From NCBI GenBank assembly GCA_033398695.1, contig CM065816.1:133645358-133709357 (forward strand): DNA of 64,000 nt, given 5' to 3'. The stretch's first letter is position 1. Each line of letters opens with the position of its first letter. This document shows positions 42,684-54,772 of this stretch, one piece after another. The translations under genes and the position numbers were made by a program. The notes below the pieces were generated by a model that worked only from the letters and a program-made list of their open reading frames with translations, was not told where the DNA came from and made no database searches. This DNA is from Orobanche coerulescens. Lineage: Eukaryota > Streptophyta > Magnoliopsida > Lamiales > Orobanchaceae.

Positions 42684-43910
42684 TTGGAGCTAGCAGCAGT
42701 AGTTTTTGCTTTGAAGATCTGGAGGCATTATCTGTACGGGACTCACTGTCAGATCTTTACGGATCATAAGTGTCTCAAGTACATATTCAGTCAGAAAGAG
42801 TTGAACATGCGGCAAAGAAGATGGTTAGAACTGATTAAGGACTATGACTTGGAGATTTTATATCATCCAGGCAAAGCGAATGTAGTGGCCGATGCACTTA
42901 GCCGCAAGCCTGTCTCTATTCAGATGCTGGAGACGCTGACATCCCAACTTAGCCTTCAACGAGAGATGATTCATGAAGGGATTGAAGTATGGTTACAAAG
43001 AGTCCAAGGACAACTGTGCGTGATGGAGATAACTTCATCATTAACCGAAGGAATCAAATCTAGACAGGTAGATGATCCTCTGATGATTCGGTTACGTGAT
43101 GAAGTGATCAAAGGAAAGGCCCCTGGATTAATAATTCATGATGACGGAGTTTTGAGATTTCAGAACCGACTCTGCGTTCCCGATGATGATGTTCTAAAAC
43201 AGACAATTATGAAGGAAGCTCATAGTTCGCCCTATTCTATCCACCCGGGCACCAGTAAGATGTATAAGGACTTGAAGCAGAATTTCTGGTGGGGCAACAT
43301 GAAGAAAGATGTAGCGGACTATGTTTCGAAATGCTTGACTTGTCAGCAGGTTAAGATCGAGCATCAACGGCCTGCCGGAATGTTGAAGCCACTCCCGATT
43401 CCTGAATGGAAGTGGGAGGACATATCGATGGACTTTATCACTAATATGCCGAAAACCAGGACAGGAATGAACATGATTTGGGTGATAGTTGATCTTTTAA
43501 CCAAATCAGCTCATTTTCTAGGCATTAAGGATACGTGGGGACCAGAGAAGTTGGCACGAGTATTTATTTCGGAGATAGTTCGATTGCATGGTACGCCGAA
43601 GACCATTGTTTCTGATCGAGACGGCCGTTTTGTGTCTCACTTTTGGAAAGCAGTTCATAAAGCCTTGGGGACCGAATTGAACTTCAGTACAGCTTATCAC
43701 CCGCAGACTGACGGACAATCTGAGAGAACTATACAAACGGTGGAAGACATGTTAAGGGCCTGTGCCTTAGATTGGTCAAACGATTGGGAAGTTCATCTAC
43801 CGTTGATTGAATTTACCTACAACAATAGTTGGCATGCTTCCATTAAGATGGCACCGTTTGAGGCATTATACGGAAGGAGATGCAGATCGCCCTATCTTTG
43901 GGACGATTAA
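42684..43910 (+). pseudogene. Element D RNase H end and integrase
   Basis: An open frame of 408 codons includes [13 protein letters not shown] and ADALSRK (RNase H). It continues through the HHCC region [15 protein letters not shown] to CLTCQQ and the integrase core with [20 protein letters not shown] and [10 protein letters not shown]: all three catalytic acidic positions are present, unlike in B. It is intact to the LYGRRCRSP block, after which frameshifts at 43905-43985 separate it from the tail. Confidence 0.9.
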
Positions 43911-43983
43911 ATCGAGACTTGATCGGAGCAGAACTGAGTTGATCGTGCGGACTCGAGAAAATAGCCTTGATTCGTGAAAGGCA

Positions 43984-44466
43984 TTGACCGCCTTGAGTCG
44001 CGAAATCCTACGTGACGTACGCCGTCGCCCATTGGAGTTGATCTTTGGAGATCACGTACTTTTGAAGGTTTCTCCTACTCGGGGAATCTTTCGTTTCGGA
44101 AGGAAAGGAAAGCTGAGTCCGAGATATATCGGACCATTTGAGATCCTCGAGAGAGTTGGGGAGTTGGCATACAGATTGGCATTGCCACCGTCATTGTGCC
44201 ATGTTCATAACGTGTTCCACGTATCCCAGTTACGGAGGTATATACCAGATCCTAGTCATATCATTGATTTCGGCGAGATCGAAGTCGCGCAGGATGGGAC
44301 GTTTGAAGAAAGACCGGTCAAGATACTCGAGAGTCAAGTTAAACAGTTGAGGAACAAACCCATCGTTTTGGTCAAAGTTCAGTGGTCACGTCACGTAATG
44401 GAAGAAGCCACATGGGAAACGGAAGCTGATATGAAGTCTAGATATCCCGAGTTATTTTCGTCTTGA
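43984..44466 (+). pseudogene. Element D integrase tail with chromodomain-like end
   Basis: The frame contains FGDHVLLKVSPTRGIFRFG, YIGPFEILERVGELAYRL and HVHNVFHVSQLRRY, and ends PVKILESQVKQL...EEATWETEADM. In chromoviruses such C-terminal modules are thought to steer integration to heterochromatin. The link to the integrase core is broken by indels at 43905-43985. Confidence 0.85.
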
Positions 44467-44501
44467 GTTTCGGGACGAAACTCCTTTTTAGTAGGAGAGT
44501 A

Positions 44502-46855
44502 TGTAATATCCGGATTTATTACGGTGCATTTCATCTGTATTCAAACCATGTATTATTCGGATTGGTGGTTTTGATTATTGGAGTATGATATTTCGTGCAT
44601 TAATATCATTGTACATAAGTATAGAAACATGCAAAATTTGCTCAAACAACCTCGTGATAGCGCACGCTAAGAATGTATCTTAACGCGCGCTATCGGGCTA
44701 TTATTAGCGCACGCTATGCAGGTAGGAGTTGCGTGCGCTAAGGACTCAATTATTGAGCGGGACAGCTAGCACATGCGCCAGCCGGGACATGGGTCCGGAT
44801 AAGATTCTCGCGGACGAGCCCGGACAATTCTGAAGTCAACCATTATTAGCGCACGCTAAGGAATGCTTAGTAACGTGCGCTAACTTGTTAGAATATTATA
44901 AATAGGACAACAACTCGTTTTGGCTTGCATTTTACTCGTTCCTTCTGCATTCTTGAGAGGCCAGAGAGCTGTGATATCCTCCTACACACTTAGAACACAT
45001 TTTGTGGATGTTTATATATTGGTTATCATTTGGGAATAATCATTGAAGTGGAATAGCACCTTGGAGTGGCATACAACCAACCGGAGTTGGATTCTAACTT
45101 ACGGTTCAGTGATTTTCATCATATTAAGGTATGTTCAATCTATCTCAAGACTTAGAGTTGGATTATAACGATTTGGATGATCATGTTAACAAGATATGGA
45201 TTTTCATAGATGAATTATCCAAGTATATCATGTTTGGAATATTGAGATGAATAAGCTTTAAGTACCTTGATTATAATCATCATGATTCGAATCTTATTAC
45301 ACTGAATATGTAAAGAGAAGCTTCTATCACTGGTAATTCGAATCTAGTAGATGACTTCATAATAATCATGGACTTGACTTTAACAATCATTATTGTTGGA
45401 TAAATCTAAAGGATTGATCATGGAAAGATTTATCTAGTATAGATGGAACGTTTAAACCACTTCAGCATGATAATATTGATTGATATAGAAGTGTTGATAT
45501 CAACCGTTAAGCTTTTCGAATTGTCATATGAAGAATTGTAGTCGAAATGGAATATGGTTTATATGGTATGCATATCCTTGAATCCGAAGTTGTTGTTATC
45601 CGTAAGATCATTCAGAATCGTATATACATGATATTCATGGAGGTAACATGAAGTATCACGGAAGATTTCATTGTTTCGATCATGGCGAGAACAGTTTACT
45701 GCTCAGCAGTAAACTGCCATGCACAGATAGCGCACGCTATGCTTTGATTATTAACGTGCGCTATCGAGCACGAGTTAGCGTACGCTACGTTTGGTACGTA
45801 ACGTACGTTAGGCCATGACGAAGTCGATCGGATCGGTAAATCGACCATACATAGTTAGCGTCGCTAGGCTTTGTTGTTTGCGTGCGTTATCGAGCGGACT
45901 TAACGCCACGCTACGAGTACTTAGCGTCGCTAAGCGATTCGAGCGGTGCGTTTTATGAACTTTTGATCGTAAATCGAATTGTTAAACATTCGTACGACGT
46001 GAGATAAATCCTATATCATTTCTTTTGTTAAGGTTTGGTCTCGTTACGTGATTGATTGAGGAGGACGACCTTCGAGTGTTCATTTTCGTGGAAGTGTTGT
46101 TATTGTCTTCAACAAGTACTCTAATTGTTTTATGTATTGTTGTTATACATATTGTCGTGCATGTATGTCGTTGTTGTATGTCCACCTCGTGTTGGTCCGA
46201 CGGGATCATCGGGGGATCTATGCTAGCGTGCGCTGGATCATCGGACGGGTTTTTCCATCACGGGTTGATCTGACGGGATCATCGTGGGTTCTAGGCGATG
46301 AGCAATGGATCGACGGAATTACCATGTGTATGTTATGATATCATGTTGTGATTATCGATTGTGTATGTTATGTTTGAGTTTCTCGTAGGAGAAGACTCGC
46401 TGGACATTTTATCATTTACGTTATTATTATTATTCTGCGTGTGACGTTGAAATAATATGTTGTGGTACTTACTAGCATCGTTGTGCTAACCCCTTGGGGT
46501 GAACATTTTGTTTATGTTCGGGATCCGGAGAGCGGGAAAACAACCACTTTGGAGTGTATATGACGAGGGTGCAGAGTGATGTTCCGGCCGGGTTATTTAT
46601 CTGTTGTTTATTCGTTAATTCAATAAGTACTCGAGTACGAAGTCATTTGTGAAATCGTTTGAATTTTGTGTTGTATTATTAAGTTCCCGTTGAACTATTG
46701 TACTTTCAGTATTGGGTCAGGATTGTTGTATTCTAAATTCCGTTATTTCCATTAGTTAATACCTTTTAATGTCTGTTCAATTCTTCAGCCTTGTAAATCC
46801 TTGTGTAAAGGATTTACGGCGCTGTAATATTCCTGAATATATCGGGGGTGTTATA
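44502..46855 (+). repeat. 3' LTR of element D, complete
   Basis: The 2,354-bp LTR starts TGTAATATCC and ends GGTGTTATA, where TGTTACA is expected, so the terminal CA has become TA. It carries both palindrome arrays and a TATA box near 44896. CAG/CTG alterations are frequent from about 45815 to 45945, while 44502-45800 agrees closely with the 5' LTR. Confidence 0.9.
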
Positions 46856-49800
46856 ACTAGAAAACGCCATTCGGCATTCAACAACTTGAGCATTATACCG
46901 CTCATTGATTGTGATGATCTATTTATCATAGTCACAATGGATTTATAAACCAAAATCCAAAAATATCGTGTTCCTTGAAAATAGCTTAATACGCACTCAA
47001 TTTCGCTTGCAAAATTTTACAAATATGAGCATAGCGAATACTCTAACAACATAGAGATTTTATACCAGATACGATCAAAATGATCTATCATATTGAGTGC
47101 ATAACATGACAAGGTTATATGCTTAAGGGGCAAAATTACGACACAAGATGGTGTAACACTACCATGCACACGCTCGACCTTCTTATAAGGGTGCGTATTT
47201 TGGGCTTCCCCAAGGAAACTGTTTTTCAATATTTGAAAGATGCTAGTTTAGCGTACAACGCATACCAAAAACTGCATCATCTATGGCAAATTTGGCCAAA
47301 AAGAGGTTGAAAAATATGTGTCATAAGACCACTTGCAAATTCAAGATGGGAACCAAGTTGATGGGGACAAAAGTTAGCACAATCGCTGGAAATAAAATTC
47401 TGCGCAGCTTGACCTTTATTCACTAAAACAGCGATAACTCCCTTGTTAGAAAGGCTATTGACGAACAGTCAGATGTTCTGGAAACTAGACTTCTGTATCT
47501 TTCTATCCATATATTGTGCACCACACGGATCATTAAAATCAGATCACAGTGCATATTTTAATTGACTGCTTTAGTATTTCCCAAGTTTAGTGAGAAAACA
47601 AGGTTGAGACCATATCCAATGGCATAAGCGTCGATGCAAAAATATGGCAATGACAGCCATAGGTGCGTTTACACGCAGTACGGTGTTCGATTTCTTATCT
47701 CGACTAATGATCCTTTCGGTAACTCCAACTTGGTAGACTTGCAGAGAAAGTAGGAATGTCGGTACAGCTAAGGCTGTTTAAAAACCACTGATTCCGTTTG
47801 AACTTTCAAAGCATAAACAAATACCAAGGAGGATGCGCCTAGTCATGATCAAAAGTGTAGACAAAATCCACCAAAGTGCATCAATCAACCAAGTATTTTA
47901 ATTCTCAATTTGCAAGCATACGTCATAATAGCCATGTTATATGGATGCAATGCGGTGCATCATAATTAAGCATTTTGAACCACGAGACATAATGAATATA
48001 CCATAACCAACTCGTCTTGACCATCCAATGAGATTGACTAAACATAGTCAAATGTATAAGCACATGCCTTTATAAATACTCGGAAAAATATTCGGACCTA
48101 TAGTCATACGAACTATAATCGAGGTCAACGAATTCATGTATTTAACGCAATATGCCATTGCCTTACATGTTAAAATTCATGAGAATTACTCGTACATTCT
48201 TCCATATATCATATTGCAAGGAGACGATACATGTCTACACCCACATGCAATATTTTATTTTAATAAGATGAAAGATGGAGTTTTCCAAGTATGGGATTGG
48301 GTCAAGACCAACGTGGTGGTCGCTCAATTCATCGTGACAAATCCGTCACAAATCGATTTTAACCACGACATATCCGTCGCAATCGATGTTTGTCCCATTT
48401 GTACGTCACAAATCCGTGATTAATCATGAACGAGTCATAACTATACCGTTACCGACAATGTTCAATTTTTTTTCAATTGTTGGTTTAAAATCGACAAAAC
48501 GGCGACGTCAAATCGCACCTAAAACGTGGTGTATGCAACAACCACAAATATCGACTTTCAACAATTATCCGTGACTCCCCCAAGACCGTCACACAGTTTA
48601 CTTCGACATCCGAGAGTGATACCACCTCTCATTGTCTCATCCACCGCAAAGTAGCGTGGGAGATAAAGAACCCAAATACCCAATTCCTCAAAAAAAATTT
48701 CCCAAAATAGAGGAATTGAAAAACGAGAACTTTAATAAAGTCTTACGGGTACTTGGTTCCATATATGCTTTGATCTTGAACGGGAGATTCTCTCCATATG
48801 AGCAACATATTTCCGTGGGTACTCCGTTCTATATTTACTTTGATCCTTGAACGGGATAAATATAGCTTTTTCTCCATAGTGTGCATCATCATGAGCGACG
48901 TATTTTCCTATATGCCACGTAAAGCATAAACATAGTTAGATTCATAAACATACAAGTTGATGATAAATGAATAATGAATTAGGAAAATAGAGAGTTGAGA
49001 AACGCCCGAAAAGGGCTATTGGACTCGATAATCGGCCGAAAAAGAACTCGAGCGCGGTGATGCAGCAGCTCGGTATTGGATGAGGTCGGATCTCCAAATT
49101 TCCTCGTAAAAATCTGCTTCTGTTCGGCGGCAGATTCAGTAGTCAATATTACTCAGAATCCAATCTCCACCGTTGAATATACATATATTTGTGTTGGAAA
49201 GTTTCTGTCAAAATTTCACACCGATCCGACGGTTAACGAATCAGGAAACATGATTTTAGTGCGACTGCGCTGTGCAGAAAATTTACACGCGGAAATTCTC
49301 GTCTCTCGTTTTTTTTCGATTTTGATAGGTTTTGTCTCGATTGCACTAGGTTTTCAAACATTAAATATCACGTGCATAAAACCGTTTGAACGATCCGGCG
49401 GTCTTCGATCAGATCGGGTCGCAACCTTAGGCAACAATTGGCTTGGATGAAAACGGGACTGTCGAGCAGGTCGGGTCGGCAACCGGGTCGGGTCACAACC
49501 GGACTGGACTGGATCGCGAGTCGGGTTCGGGCTGGGCAGCAACTGGCTCAGGTACAAACCGGGGCGGGCCAAACACGGGCTGGGCGAGTGGGCCGAGGCT
49601 CTACGGACTGGTTGCATACCTGGAGGACGGAGTCGCGACGCGGTTTGGTGTGTTGCAGAAGGCGACGGCGATGCGGGTCTGGGAAGAAGACAGATCGCGG
49701 TGGTTCGTAATCGGATTTCTGGTACTTTTCGGGCAGGTCGCCGCAGGTCAGAGGTGCACGGCGAACGAATCTCGGATGGATGCGATGAAGCGGGCGGCGA

Positions 49801-49983
49801 TGGTGTCCACTGCGGCTTTAGGGGCTGGGGTCGGCGGTCTTCTTGTTGAGGAAGGTGAAGACGGTAACCAACCAATCTGGTTACTCTCGGCGGCGGCGGT
49901 GGAGATAGGAATTAGGGTTTCCGATTTTTTTTTTTCGGAATTTTTGAATTTCGGACGAATTTTTTCTACTCAGTTGAGATACT
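46856..49983 (-). other. Non-coding internal region of element C, right half
   Basis: It continues element C after the ACTAG duplication. No gag or pol motif is present. The part nearest the primer site (about 49380-49900) is GC-rich and open in several frames on both strands, but composition alone explains this and I see no protein family. About 48290-48560 has short CAAATCCGTCACAAATCGAT-like near-repeats. Confidence 0.55.
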
Positions 49984-49997
49984 ACGTGCTGATAACG
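49984..49997 (-). other. Primer-binding site of element C
   Basis: On the minus strand CGTTATCAGCACGT directly follows the 5' LTR. A TTATCAGCACG primer site is common in plant copia-type elements, so C is probably copia-derived. Confidence 0.65.
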
Positions 49998-50234
49998 TGT
50001 TTCAGGAGAAAGTAAAAAGACTGTAAATAGAGTCAATCAATTGCATTCATAACATTGATAGAGGGGCCTTTATATAGGCATTACAAGGAGAGTCCTTCCA
50101 TACATAGGATTCCTAGATAAGGTAAGACATCTAATAGAATCCTACTACCTCTAGAAGGATATAGAACCTTCCATCTATGTATCTACAATCAGTATTAGGT
50201 AAGACACATCACGGGAATAATAATTCCCAGAACA
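49998..50234 (-). repeat. 5' LTR of element C
   Basis: A 237-bp partner of 29930-30162, next to the primer site and followed by the AAAAT target duplication. Confidence 0.9.
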
Positions 50235-50274
50235 AAAATAACAAAAAGTTACAATGGGGCCCTACTGTCACACT

Positions 50275-51602
50275 CACTACTACAAAACAGACATTTAACA
50301 TCGGTTTTTTTTGGACATTTAACATCGGTTTTGGAACCGATGTTAAATGTCGCGATGTTAAAATTAACATCGGTTTCTAATAACCGATGTTAAACTTTGA
50401 TTTTAACATCGGTTGTTATACCAACCGATGTTAATTTTAATATCGTGATATTTACATCGGTTCTGGGACAACCGATGTTAAATTTCACGATTTTAAAATT
50501 TTATCGGATCGCGGCTAGCCCAGCTAGCCCAACCCGGCCCCAACTCAGACACTCGCCCCAACCACGCACTTTTGACCCCTTTCAAGCCCCACCAACCTGC
50601 AACAAATATATTAAATTTCGTTGTTGGTGGGTTTCGAACTCACCACCTCTTGCTTGTGGAAGTGTGATATTACCACTCCGCCAGATGAACTTCTTGTATA
50701 TTTTTTGCTATGTGTTATATTTATATACTATATACATTTATAAATTTATATAAATATAAGAAAATTTAATATATATATATATATATTAAAAAATCGAAAA
50801 TTTATTTTTTTAAAAAAATCTAGAATATTAAAATTAAAAATCGGATGTTTGTATTTAAAGCTCAAAAATAAAAAATAATAAATTAAAAATCTGGATCTGA
50901 TTTATAACTAATATTTTTTTTTAGATTTTTTGTAAAAATATAAAATAGTTTTTTATGAAAAGTAAAAAAATTACAAAAAAAAAAACTAGCAGGTTTTTAA
51001 AAATAATATTCCACTTTTTTTTTTCAAAACTTTAAATAAAAACACCTGATTTTTATTTTCTATTTTTGAAATTTAAATAAAAACATCCGATTTTTATTTT
51101 TTATTTTCGAACTAATGTTTATTTTTTATTTTCGAACTTTAAATAAAAACTTCCAATTTTTACCTTTTATTTTTAAAACAATAAATATAAACATCCAATA
51201 TTTAATATTAATATTACGGAATTTTTTTAAAAAAAAATAAAGTTTCTATTTATTTAAAAAATCCAGATTTTTTAAAAATTTAACATCGGTTATACAAGAA
51301 ACCGATGTTAAATTAAAAATTAACATCGGTTTTTCTAAAAATCGATGTTAAATTAACATTGTTTAACATCGAAACTTTATTTAAAAATTAACATCGGTTT
51401 TTCGAAACTGATGTGAAATGGATTAATTTAACATCGGTTTTTTTAAAAACCGATGTTAATTGTTAATTTAACATCGGTTTTTAGCAGAACCGATGTTAAT
51501 TTGTTTTAAAATTTTCAATTATGCCACCGCATTTTTTTTAACATCGGTTTTTACAAAACCGATGTTAAACGAGCGATGTTGAATGTCATTTTTGTGGCAG
51601 TG
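50275..51602. mobile_element. Non-autonomous CACTA-like transposon in the E 5' LTR
   Basis: The 1,328-bp element begins CACTACTACAAAA and ends with the complement of CACTGCCACAAAA (11 of 13 matching), flanked by a 3-bp duplication ACT (50272-50274, 51603-51605). About 20 copies of AACATCGGTT or its complement, many paired as hairpins, crowd the first 240 and last 320 bases. The AT-rich core (about 50690-51270) has no transposase. It sits nine bases inside the LTR of E. Confidence 0.9.
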
Positions 51603-52025
51603 ACTTTGGCTATGGAAGCTTCTAGAAGGGTCGAGATTCTTCTCCAGAATTCTAGTATTTACTTGATAGATATTGTAACATTCCGGAAGCCCTCCGGAAT
51701 GACCATAGAAAGGATTAGAAGGATGTAGATGATCTTGTAATCTCTTGTATGTTCTAGATACTTGTAGATTATTGTACATTCTAGAAGATGTAGATGGAGA
51801 CCTATAAAAGGAGCTCCAAGCCCCTCATTTGTACATCATCCGAAGTTGAGCAATAAAAGTTCCTTTCTAAAGAGCAGTTTCTCTCTCTAACTTTCTCTCT
51901 CTAAAATACTTCAATCTTCCGCACTTAAACCGGCAAGGGTTGGGAAAGCCTGCCTTAGTGGCCGAAGGACTGAGTTGCTAAGGGGCGCACGGCATAACTC
52001 GACGGACTGAAGTTTGCCCGTGACA
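51603..52025 (+). repeat. 5' LTR of E, remainder after the CACTA insertion
   Basis: Together with TGTCACACT at 50266-50274 it makes a full LTR of about 430 bp. It holds a TATAAAAG box at 51803, then a GAGCTCC leader. Five single-base differences separate it from the 3' LTR. Confidence 0.92.
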
Positions 52026-52027
52026 CG

Positions 52028-52041
52028 TGGTATCGGAGACC
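52028..52041 (+). other. Primer-binding site of element E
   Basis: TGGTATCGGAGACC begins two bases after the LTR end, an iMet-type primer site with mismatches. Confidence 0.75.
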
Positions 52042-52063
52042 GGTTTGTTGGTAAAGTGAGAGA

Positions 52064-53122
52064 ATGAGCGGAAACAGCAGCATGGTCGAAGGGAACAATG
52101 CTGGCGATGATGCTCGCAAGACCAAGAAAGGTGGTAGGGACAAGTCCCGGGATCTTGCATCCTCGATGGAAGCAAGGATGACTAAGATCGAGGTGGCTGT
52201 TGGTGAAACCATCGAACGGATGGATGTCCTTGAAGAAAATGCCAGCGATATTGAGGACAAAGTGTTGCTTGCTCTTAACGAGTTGAAGTCCACACTTCTT
52301 GGCGAGGTAGCCAAATTGCGGGAAGAACTGACCGCACGGATGGATAAGACCGAGGAGGATTGTGCATTGTGCAAGGCAGCTGTGGCAGGTGGCACCATGG
52401 CAAGGGAAGTGCCGCGCATTCGGGCACCAGAACCTCCAAAGTACTCGGGTAAGCGTAATGCCAAAGAACTTGATAATTTCTTTTGGTCTCTCGAAACCTA
52501 TATGGATGCAGTGCGAATAAGGGATGACGAGGACAAGATCAAGTCGGCGATCTTGTACCTAAGTGATGACGCTGCCTTATAGTGGAGACGGCGCCATCAA
52601 GACATTGCACGAGGGACATATCGGATAGATACTTGGGAAGAATTCAAGGCGGACTTAAAAAAGCAGTTCTATCCGGAGAATGCCGAGAGCCTGGCCATGA
52701 AGAAGTTGCGTGGCCTGAAGCAATCGGGGAGTGTGAAGGATTATGTCAATGAGTTCTCCTCACTCATGTTGGAACTTCCCGAAATGTCGGACAAGGATCG
52801 ATTATTCTATTTCTTGGACGGGTTGCAGTCCTGGGCAGCCCTTGAACTGAGAAGGCAGAAGGTCCAAGACCTATCAGAAGCAATTGCTGCGGCCGAAGAA
52901 ATTGTAGAGTTCCGAAAGGACTTCGCGGAGCGAAAGGACAGGAAGGGAGGCAAGGAAAAAGGTGGGGGAGACAGGCCTCACAAGACGGGATATAAGCCAA
53001 CCTTCAAAGGGAAAGAAAAGACCCATGAAGCCAAGAAGAGAGAGTGCTTCTTATGCGGGGGTCCACACTTCGTCCAGGAGTGCCCGAAGAAGAAAGCACT
53101 TAATGCCATAATAAGCCAATAG
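52064..53122 (+). pseudogene. Element E gag
   Basis: The ATG at 52064 starts a frame with a coiled-coil-like segment (about residues 40-110, VGETIERMDVLEENASDIED), then a capsid domain with SGKRNAKELDNFFWSLETYM, FKADLKKQFYPEN and VKDYVNEFSSLMLELPEM. It ends with one zinc knuckle, CFLCGGPHFVQEC (CX2CX3HX4C, one residue shorter than usual), at about 53047-53086. TAG at 52580 and TAG at 53120 interrupt it. The second lies between gag and protease but in the same frame as both. Confidence 0.9.
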
Positions 53123-54772
53123 GAGGAACGGGCCGAAGAAATGCAGATGGGGTCGATGCAACTCCTTAATGCAATAAAGGCAAAGGAAGAAACCGTGATG
53201 GTACCCAAGGCGGAAAAGGTCAGGAATGGTCTCATATATGTTGAGGCAAAAATAAATAAGGGAGTCATAAAGGCCTTAGTAGACACGGGAGCCACTCACA
53301 ACTTCTTAGCCGAGGACGAAGCGGTCCGATTGGGTGTAAGGGTTACTAAGGAAATGGGATGGATGAAAACAGTGAACACACCATCAAGACCCATAATTGG
53401 CGTAGATAAGCAAGTCCCGGTCCAACTGGCGGATTGGCAAGGCAAGCTTGACTTGACAGTGGTCCGAATGGATGATTATCGGATGGTGCTAGGAATGGAA
53501 TTCCTGGAAAGGATGAAGACGGTGACCATCCAAGATGCCCAAATTCTGAGTATCACTCCGAACAAGGTAACATTCGATATTCCATTATTACGTGGAAAGC
53601 TCGAGTCCCGTATGTTGTCGGCTATGCAGGTTTCAAAAGGGTGTAAGAAGGGGCAAGAGACATATCTTGCTGCCCTAAAGACGGAGGACCCAATTGTCGG
53701 CAAGGAAGTCCCCGCAGAAATCGGTGAAGTGTTGGCCGAATTTAAGGACGTGATGCCTCCCGAGTTGCCCAAAAAGTTACCACCGAGGCGGGAGGTAGAT
53801 CACGAGATCGAGCTGGAACAGGGAGCGAAACCTCCTGCAATGGGGCCGTACCGGATGGCTCCGCCAGAGTTGGAAGAACTTCGAAGGCAATTAAAAGATT
53901 TACTTGATGCTGGCTATATTCGTCCTTCCAATGCTCCTTATGGCGCCCCGGTGTTATTCCAGAAGAAACAAGACGGTAGCTTGCGGATGTGCATTGACTA
54001 CCGGGCGCTTAACAAGGTTACTATTAAGAACAAATACCCAATACCTTTGGTGGCTGACCTATTCGACCGCTTGGGGAAGGCAAAGTGGTTCTCAAAACTA
54101 GACTTGCGGTCGGGGTATTGGCAAGTCCGTATCGTAGAAGGAGATGAGCCAAAAACCACTTGCGTGACGAGTTATGGTTCATTTGAGTTTTTGGTTATGC
54201 CCTTTGGCATGACTAATGCTCCTGCAACTTTCTGCACTCTCATGAATAAGATATTTCACCCATTCTTGGACAAGTTTGTTGTTGTGTACCTGGATGACAT
54301 AGTAATATACAGCGAGTCCTTGAATGAACACAATGAACATCTACGGAAAGTGTTCCGAGTCCTGAGGGAGAACGAACTATACATAAAACTGGAAAAATGC
54401 TCGTTTTCCCAAACGGAGGTAATGTTCTTGGGGCACAAGGTGAAAGAAGGAATGATCTTAATGGACACAAAGAAAGTGCAGGCCATTTCCGAGTGGGAGC
54501 CTCCTCAGAACGTCTCCGAGCTTCGGTCGTTCTTAGGCTTGATGAACTACTATCGGCGATTCATTGACGGATATTCGGCGAGGACGACGCCATTAACTAA
54601 CTTACTCAAGAAGAAGGTTGCATGGGATTGGACGGATGAGTGCCAAGCATCCTTCGAAGATCTGAAGGTGGCAGTCATGAATGACCCGGTGCTGAAACTT
54701 CCGGACTATACGAAGCCTTTTGAGTTACACTCGGATGCCTCCGACTATGCCATTGGAGGAGTCTTAATGTAG
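53123..54772 (+). pseudogene. Element E protease, RT and RNase H start
   Basis: Continuing the gag frame, the protease motif [13 protein letters not shown] is at about 53275-53313. RT has [49 protein letters not shown] and the catalytic [11 protein letters not shown] (about 54280-54312). It continues with [16 protein letters not shown] and the RNase H start [17 protein letters not shown]. Only a TAG at 54770 ends this part; the next codons continue in frame. No frameshift or missing catalytic residue was seen. Confidence 0.92.

Larger units (their letters stand above)
33717..46855 (+). mobile_element. Ty3/gypsy chromovirus D (Tekay/Del-like), rearranged 5' LTR
   Basis: The insertion is bounded by a perfect ACTAG target duplication (33712-33716 and 46856-46860). 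Left and right ends both match the same LTR (TGTAATATCCGG... to ...GGTGTTA(C/T)A). Internal parts are primer site 39620, gag, protease, RT, RNase H, integrase, chromodomain-like tail, 3' LTR. It is a relative of B by protein (same YLALPPxLxHVHNVFHVSQLRxY tail), with an LTR that is distinct in overall sequence. The 5' LTR is interrupted by fragment X and a large inverted repeat. Confidence 0.9.
29930..50234 (-). mobile_element. LARD-like LTR element C, split by chromovirus D
   Basis: Short LTRs (29930-30162 and 49998-50234) start TGTTTCAGG and end CCCAGAACA. The element is flanked by a perfect 5-bp target duplication, AAAAT (29925-29929 and 50235-50239). The primer site on the right and polypurine tract on the left give minus orientation. 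Its own internal sequence, 30163-33716 plus 46856-49997 (about 6.7 kb), shows no gag or pol. That makes it a large retrotransposon derivative that must borrow proteins. Element D sits inside it with its own target duplication, so C is older than D. Confidence 0.88.

Noticed and set aside
47017..48850. Short open frames in the right half of element C
   Set aside because: All are under 100 codons, have no recognisable domain and are no longer than expected by chance in AT-rich DNA.
49354..50015. Open frames on both strands near the right end of element C
   Set aside because: They overlap each other in GC-rich sequence beside the primer site and show no domain; composition is enough to explain them.
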